Shown piece by piece: positions 60,931 through 64,000 of a DNA stretch of 64,000 nucleotides. A program made the translations under genes and the position numbers. How positions within the stretch are numbered: position 1 is the stretch's first letter; each line of letters opens with the position of its first letter. The notes beneath the pieces were generated by a model. That model saw only the letters and a list, made by a program, of their open reading frames with translations, was not told the origin of the DNA and did no database searches. The DNA lies in the NCBI RefSeq assembly GCF_022763245.1, contig NZ_JALEGV010000026.1:1-64000 (forward strand). Reading direction: 5' to 3'. The DNA is from Oricola sp. Its GTDB lineage: Bacteria > Pseudomonadota > Alphaproteobacteria > Rhizobiales > Rhizobiaceae.

Positions 60931-61493
60931 TGCGCGTCGAGACCGAGCGCCTGATCATGCGCCCGTGGGAAGAGCGCGACCGCGACCTCTTCTACGAGAT
61001 CAACTCCGATCCCGAGGTCATGGCGTTCTTTCCCATGCGCCGGACGCGCGAGCAGGCGGACGCCTTCTTCGACACGCTGCTCGATCGCCAGAAGAACCGT
61101 GTCACCTTCTCGGCGCTGGAACTGCGCGAAACCGGCAAATGCATCGGCTTCTGCGGCCTGCACGAGGACAATATCGAACCGCATTTCCCGGCCGGCACGG
61201 TCGAGATCGGCTGGCGCCTCGTCACGCGGGCCTGGGGCAAGGGCTATGTCACGGAAGGCGCGCGCGCCGCGCTGGCCTACGGCTTCACGCAGATGGGCCT
61301 TGCCGAGATCGTGTCCTTCGCGGTCCACGACAATCACCGCTCCACGGCGGTGATGGAGCGCATCGGCATGCGCCGCGATCCCGGCTCCGATTTCGACTAT
61401 TTCAAGATCCCGGACACGCATCCGCATCTCAAGCGCCACGTCGTCTACCGGATTTCCGCCGAGGATTGGCGCAGCAAAAAGGGCGGTCACTGA
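60927..61493 (+). CDS. GNAT acetyltransferase (RimJ/RimL-like)
   Basis: This 188-residue protein begins MMRVETERLIMRPWEERDRD. It has the typical RimJ-type opening 'ETERL..R', GTVEIGWRLVTRAWGKGYVT with acetyl-CoA-binding GKGYVTEGARAAL, and AVHDNHRSTAVMERIGMRRD. It would acetylate an amino group of a protein or small molecule. Its ATG overlaps the serB stop (ATGA), and the gene ends in a bidirectional terminator. Confidence 0.9.
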   Translation: MMRVETERLIMRPWEERDRDLFYEINSDPEVMAFFPMRRTREQADAFFDTLLDRQKNRVTFSALELRETGKCIGFCGLHEDNIEPHFPAGTVEIGWRLVTRAWGKGYVTEGARAALAYGFTQMGLAEIVSFAVHDNHRSTAVMERIGMRRDPGSDFDYFKIPDTHPHLKRHVVYRISAEDWRSKKGGH

Positions 61494-61504
61494 CCGCCCT
61501 TTTT
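61476..61504. terminator. Bidirectional terminator between GNAT and DegP genes
   Basis: AAAAAGGGCGGTCA and TGACCGCCCTTTTT form a perfect 14-bp inverted repeat with a 1-nt centre (61490), A-tract on one side and T-tract on the other. It includes the GNAT stop codon and serves both convergent genes. Confidence 0.9.
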
Positions 61505-61527
61505 CATGTCTCGTCCGACGAGGTCCG

Positions 61528-63036
61528 TCAGTCGATCCGGATCGTCGCGAAGCGCAACTCGCCGGTCTTGGCCGCGAGCATCAAAAGCGCGTTGCGGCGG
61601 TTGTCTTCCTTCAGCTTGTCGATCGCCTCGACCACGTCCTTCGGCGAGGTGACGGTCTCCTGCGCGATCTCCACGATCGTCTCGCCCGGCTGAATGCCCT
61701 TTTCGGCTGCTGCCGATTCGGGATCGACTGCGAGGATCACGACGCCGCGTTCCACGCTCTCGCCGATGCCGAACGCCTCGCGCTGCGCCTCGTCCAGTTC
61801 GGCCAGCGTCATGCCGAAGAGTTCGACGGTCGCCGGCTCTTCCTGGGCCGCGCCGTCTTCCTCCTGCTCGGGCGTCGCCATGGCAACGTCGGTGTCTTCC
61901 AGCCGGCCGAGCGTCACGTCCACGGTCATCCGCTCGCCCTTGCGGATCAATTCCACCTCGACCGCCTTGCCGACGGGGCTGTCGGCAACGATGCGCGGCA
62001 AGGCGCGCGCATTGTCCACGTCGCGCCCGTCGAAACGCAGGATCACGTCGCCCGGTTCGATGGTGCCGTCGTCGACCGGCCCGCCCTTGATGATGCCGGC
62101 GACGAGCGCGCCCTTCGCATTGTCCATGCCGAGGCTTTCCGCGATGTCGTCGGTGACCGACTGGATGCGCACGCCGAGCCAGCCGCGCCGCGTCTCGCCG
62201 AATTCCACCAGCTGGTCGATGACGTGCTGCGCCAGTTCGGCCGGGATCGAGAAGCCGATGCCGATGGAGCCGCCGGACGGCGAGATGATCGCCGTGTTGA
62301 TGCCGATGACCTCGCCCTTCATGTTGAACAGCGGCCCGCCGGAATTGCCGCGGTTGATGGCGGCGTCCGTCTGGATGAAGTCGTCATAGGGCCCGGAATT
62401 GATGTCGCGGCCGATCGCCGAGATGATGCCGAGCGTCACCGTGCCGCCGAGGCCGAACGGGTTGCCGATCGCCAGCACCCAGTCGCCGACCCGCGCCGTG
62501 TCGGAATCGCCGAACGGCACCGCCTTGAGCTGCTTGTCGCCCGGATCGATCTTCAACACCGCGATGTCGGTCTTCGGGTCGTGGCCGAGGACTTCCGCCT
62601 TGATCTTGGTGCCATCGTTGAAATTGACGCTGACCTCGTCGGCGCCCTCGATGACGTGGTTGTTGGTCACGACGATGCCGCTCTCGTCGACGACGAAGCC
62701 GGAGCCGAGCGACTGCACCTGGCGCGAGCGCGGCCCGCCGCCGTCCTGCTGCTGGTCGAAGAACTCGTCGAAGAATTCCTGGAACGGCGACCCTTCCGGC
62801 ACCTCCGGGCGCGGCACGTTCTGGTCGCTGCCGCCGACCGTCTGCGACGTCGAGATGTTGACGACGGAATCGAGCAGCCGGGCCGAGATGTCGGCGACCG
62901 ATGCCGGCCCCTCCTGGGCGTCGGCGAAGCGTGCCGGAGCGCCGGGCAGCATCGCCCCGCCCGCGACGATCGCCAGCGACAGCATGGCAGCGCCGGCCAG
63001 CCGCAAGGGTTTCAGGGCCAAGGTGTCGAGAACCAT
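61528..63036 (-). CDS. Periplasmic serine protease of DegP/HtrA (Do) family
   Basis: This 502-residue protein has a signal sequence (AGAAMLSLAIVAGGAMLPGA, about 14-33). The trypsin-like domain has His in VVTNNHVIEGADEV, Asp in DPKTDIAVLKID and Ser in INRGNSGGPLFNMK. Two PDZ domains follow (about 290-375 and 400-500). It degrades or refolds damaged envelope proteins. Upstream a palindrome GTCAC-N6-GTGAC may bind a regulator. It lies next to hflC, a frequent rhizobial arrangement. Confidence 0.94.
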   Translation of the reverse strand: MVLDTLALKPLRLAGAAMLSLAIVAGGAMLPGAPARFADAQEGPASVADISARLLDSVVNISTSQTVGGSDQNVPRPEVPEGSPFQEFFDEFFDQQQDGGGPRSRQVQSLGSGFVVDESGIVVTNNHVIEGADEVSVNFNDGTKIKAEVLGHDPKTDIAVLKIDPGDKQLKAVPFGDSDTARVGDWVLAIGNPFGLGGTVTLGIISAIGRDINSGPYDDFIQTDAAINRGNSGGPLFNMKGEVIGINTAIISPSGGSIGIGFSIPAELAQHVIDQLVEFGETRRGWLGVRIQSVTDDIAESLGMDNAKGALVAGIIKGGPVDDGTIEPGDVILRFDGRDVDNARALPRIVADSPVGKAVEVELIRKGERMTVDVTLGRLEDTDVAMATPEQEEDGAAQEEPATVELFGMTLAELDEAQREAFGIGESVERGVVILAVDPESAAAEKGIQPGETIVEIAQETVTSPKDVVEAIDKLKEDNRRNALLMLAAKTGELRFATIRID

Positions 63037-63133
63037 CGGATTGCCTCCAAAAAATACCGCGAGAAATGCCGGTCAAGGGACCGTTCGGTCACATGGCGAA
63101 ACCTAGGGCCCGCCATGTTCGGCACAAACGGAC

Positions 63134-63149
63134 GTCACGCATATGTGAC
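63134..63149. promoter_or_regulatory. Palindrome upstream of the DegP-type gene
   Basis: GTCACGCATATGTGAC is an inverted repeat of 5-bp arms, about 100 bp upstream of the protease start in a 142-bp gap that holds nothing else clear. It may be a regulator site; the regulator is unknown. Confidence 0.35.
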
Positions 63150-63178
63150 AAGCGTGGCCGCTTTGTGAAGGGCTGCCA

Positions 63179-63367
63179 TCACACGTAATGCGCCAGCCAG
63201 ATCAGCGCCAGGCCGGCGCATGCCGCGGCGAGTCCCGCCCGACGCAGGATCTCGTCGGGCGTTTCCAGCAGCATCGCCGCCATGCGCTTGGCGAAATTGG
63301 GGATCCCGCCATAAAGAAAGCCCTCGATCACAAGCATGAGACCGAGGGCCGTCAGGAAGATGGTCAT
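63179..63367 (-). CDS. DUF2065 membrane protein
   Basis: This 62-residue protein has two membrane helices: MTIFLTALGLMLVIEGFLYG and LAAACAGLALIWLAHY. The loop is KRMAAMLLETPDEILRRAG, the classic DUF2065 pattern. It overlaps hflC by 4 bp. Function unknown; it is commonly linked to hflK-hflC. Confidence 0.9.
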   Translation of the reverse strand: MTIFLTALGLMLVIEGFLYGGIPNFAKRMAAMLLETPDEILRRAGLAAACAGLALIWLAHYV

Positions 63368-64000
63368 TGCGGCGCTTGTCGCCCGGCTCCCGCCGGAGGC
63401 GTCGCGCCGGTCGCGTCCTTGAAGAACTTGAAGAACTCCGAGTTCGGCGACAGCACCATCGTCGTGTCGGAGCCTTCCAGCGCCCGCTGATAGGCCGCCA
63501 TCGAGCGGTAGAACTCGAAGAACTCCGGATCGCGGCCGAAGGCGTCGGCGAAGATGCCGTTCCTCTGGGCGTCGCCCTCACCGCGCAAGATCTCCGATTC
63601 ACGCTGCGCCTCGGCGACGATCTCGATGACCTGGCGGTCTGCGACGGCGCGGATGCGGCGTGCCGTTTCACGGCCGCGGGCGCGGATGCGCTCGGCCTCG
63701 GCCAGACGTTCCGCCTTCATGCGGTCGAAGGTCTGCTGCGAGACTTCTGCCGTCAGGTCGGTCCGCACGATGCGCACGTCCTCGACGCTCAGGCCCAGGT
63801 TCTGCGCGTCGGGACGAACCAGATCGCGCACCTGGCGCATCATCTCGGCGCGTTCTTCCGACAGGGCCGCCTCGAACGAGCGCAGGCCGTAGACCCGGCG
63901 CAGCGCCGCGTCGAAACGCGTGCGCAGGCGGTCGGCGGCCTGGCGCAGGTCGCCGGAAACCGTTTCGCGGAACTTGCGCGCGTCGGTGATCTTGAAGGTC
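63364..64000 (-). CDS. hflC: Protease modulator HflC, N-terminus outside window
   Basis: The visible 211 residues hold the end of the SPFH/band 7 domain (TFKITDARKFRETVSGDLRQ; ALRRVYGLRSFEAALSEERA). The HflC-typical VEDVRIVRTDLTAEVSQQTF and the helical RMKAERLAEAERIRARGRET then follow, and SNSEFFKFFKD-like PNSEFFKFFKDATG ends the protein. HflC with HflK surrounds FtsH and limits its proteolysis. The gene reads in from the right edge; hflK is expected there. Confidence 0.92.
   Translation of the reverse strand, partial: TFKITDARKFRETVSGDLRQAADRLRTRFDAALRRVYGLRSFEAALSEERAEMMRQVRDLVRPDAQNLGLSVEDVRIVRTDLTAEVSQQTFDRMKAERLAEAERIRARGRETARRIRAVADRQVIEIVAEAQRESEILRGEGDAQRNGIFADAFGRDPEFFEFYRSMAAYQRALEGSDTTMVLSPNSEFFKFFKDATGATPPAGAGRQAPQ

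Overview
The window joins a prophage (1 to about 35.98 kb) to an ordinary chromosomal stretch (35.98-64 kb) of a GC-rich alphaproteobacterium, most likely Rhizobiales (Phyllobacteriaceae/Rhizobiaceae type). The assignment rests on gene content and neighbourhood: the ilvB-ilvH-ilvC region with a branched-chain leader peptide, DUF992 and DUF1328 proteins, miaA-serB-GNAT-degP-DUF2065-hflC, and a FixK/FNR-type promoter. I could not run a search, so genus level is open.

Prophage, leftward arm (31.3 kb down to 1): a Cro-like regulator heads a tightly packed early operon of small genes, many with 4-bp ATGA/GTGA overlaps. It includes a DUF2829 (Tad2-like, anti-Thoeris family) protein, a small protein resembling DnaA domain IV, a Toprim primase and a D5-like P-loop helicase. 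Next comes a 0.4-kb noncoding block with direct and inverted TGGAACA repeats at 8-bp spacing, then a T7-like morphogenesis order: small and large terminase, GNAT protein, portal, scaffold, capsid, tail tubular proteins A and B, four internal virion (ejectosome) proteins, T7-type tail fibre, GH108 endolysin, 3-TM holin, one-TM coiled-coil protein and further structural genes running off the left edge. Five near-identical copies of TAAAACATAACAGCC, each with a CTA-like element at fixed distance, sit at module starts and look like phage late promoters.

Prophage, rightward arm (31.4-35.4 kb): a CI-like repressor whose S24 domain seems to lack the catalytic Ser/Lys pair, flanked by matching operator sequences, then an AlpA-like excisionase candidate, small proteins, a tyrosine integrase and an exported staphylococcal-type nuclease. 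The element ends at the 3' end of a tRNA-Lys(CTT) gene. The other attachment site and any phage polymerase would lie left of the window.

Chromosome (36-64 kb): PhzF and NUDIX enzymes; a multi-TM protein behind an FNR/FixK box; DUF992; UPF0303; an aminotransferase; ilvC with a TetR regulator and its palindromic operator; a K+ channel-like protein; pdxJ; a PP2C-like protein; a RecD-like helicase; a winged-helix/TolB/TPR regulator; a 2OG-Fe(II) oxygenase; ilvH, an EamA transporter, a GST and ilvB with an attenuator; a HerA/FtsK-like ATPase; a diguanylate cyclase; miaA; serB; GNAT; a DegP-type protease; DUF2065; and the start of hflC/hflK. Most are housekeeping genes. Branched-chain amino-acid synthesis (ilvB, ilvH, ilvC) is the clearest pathway.
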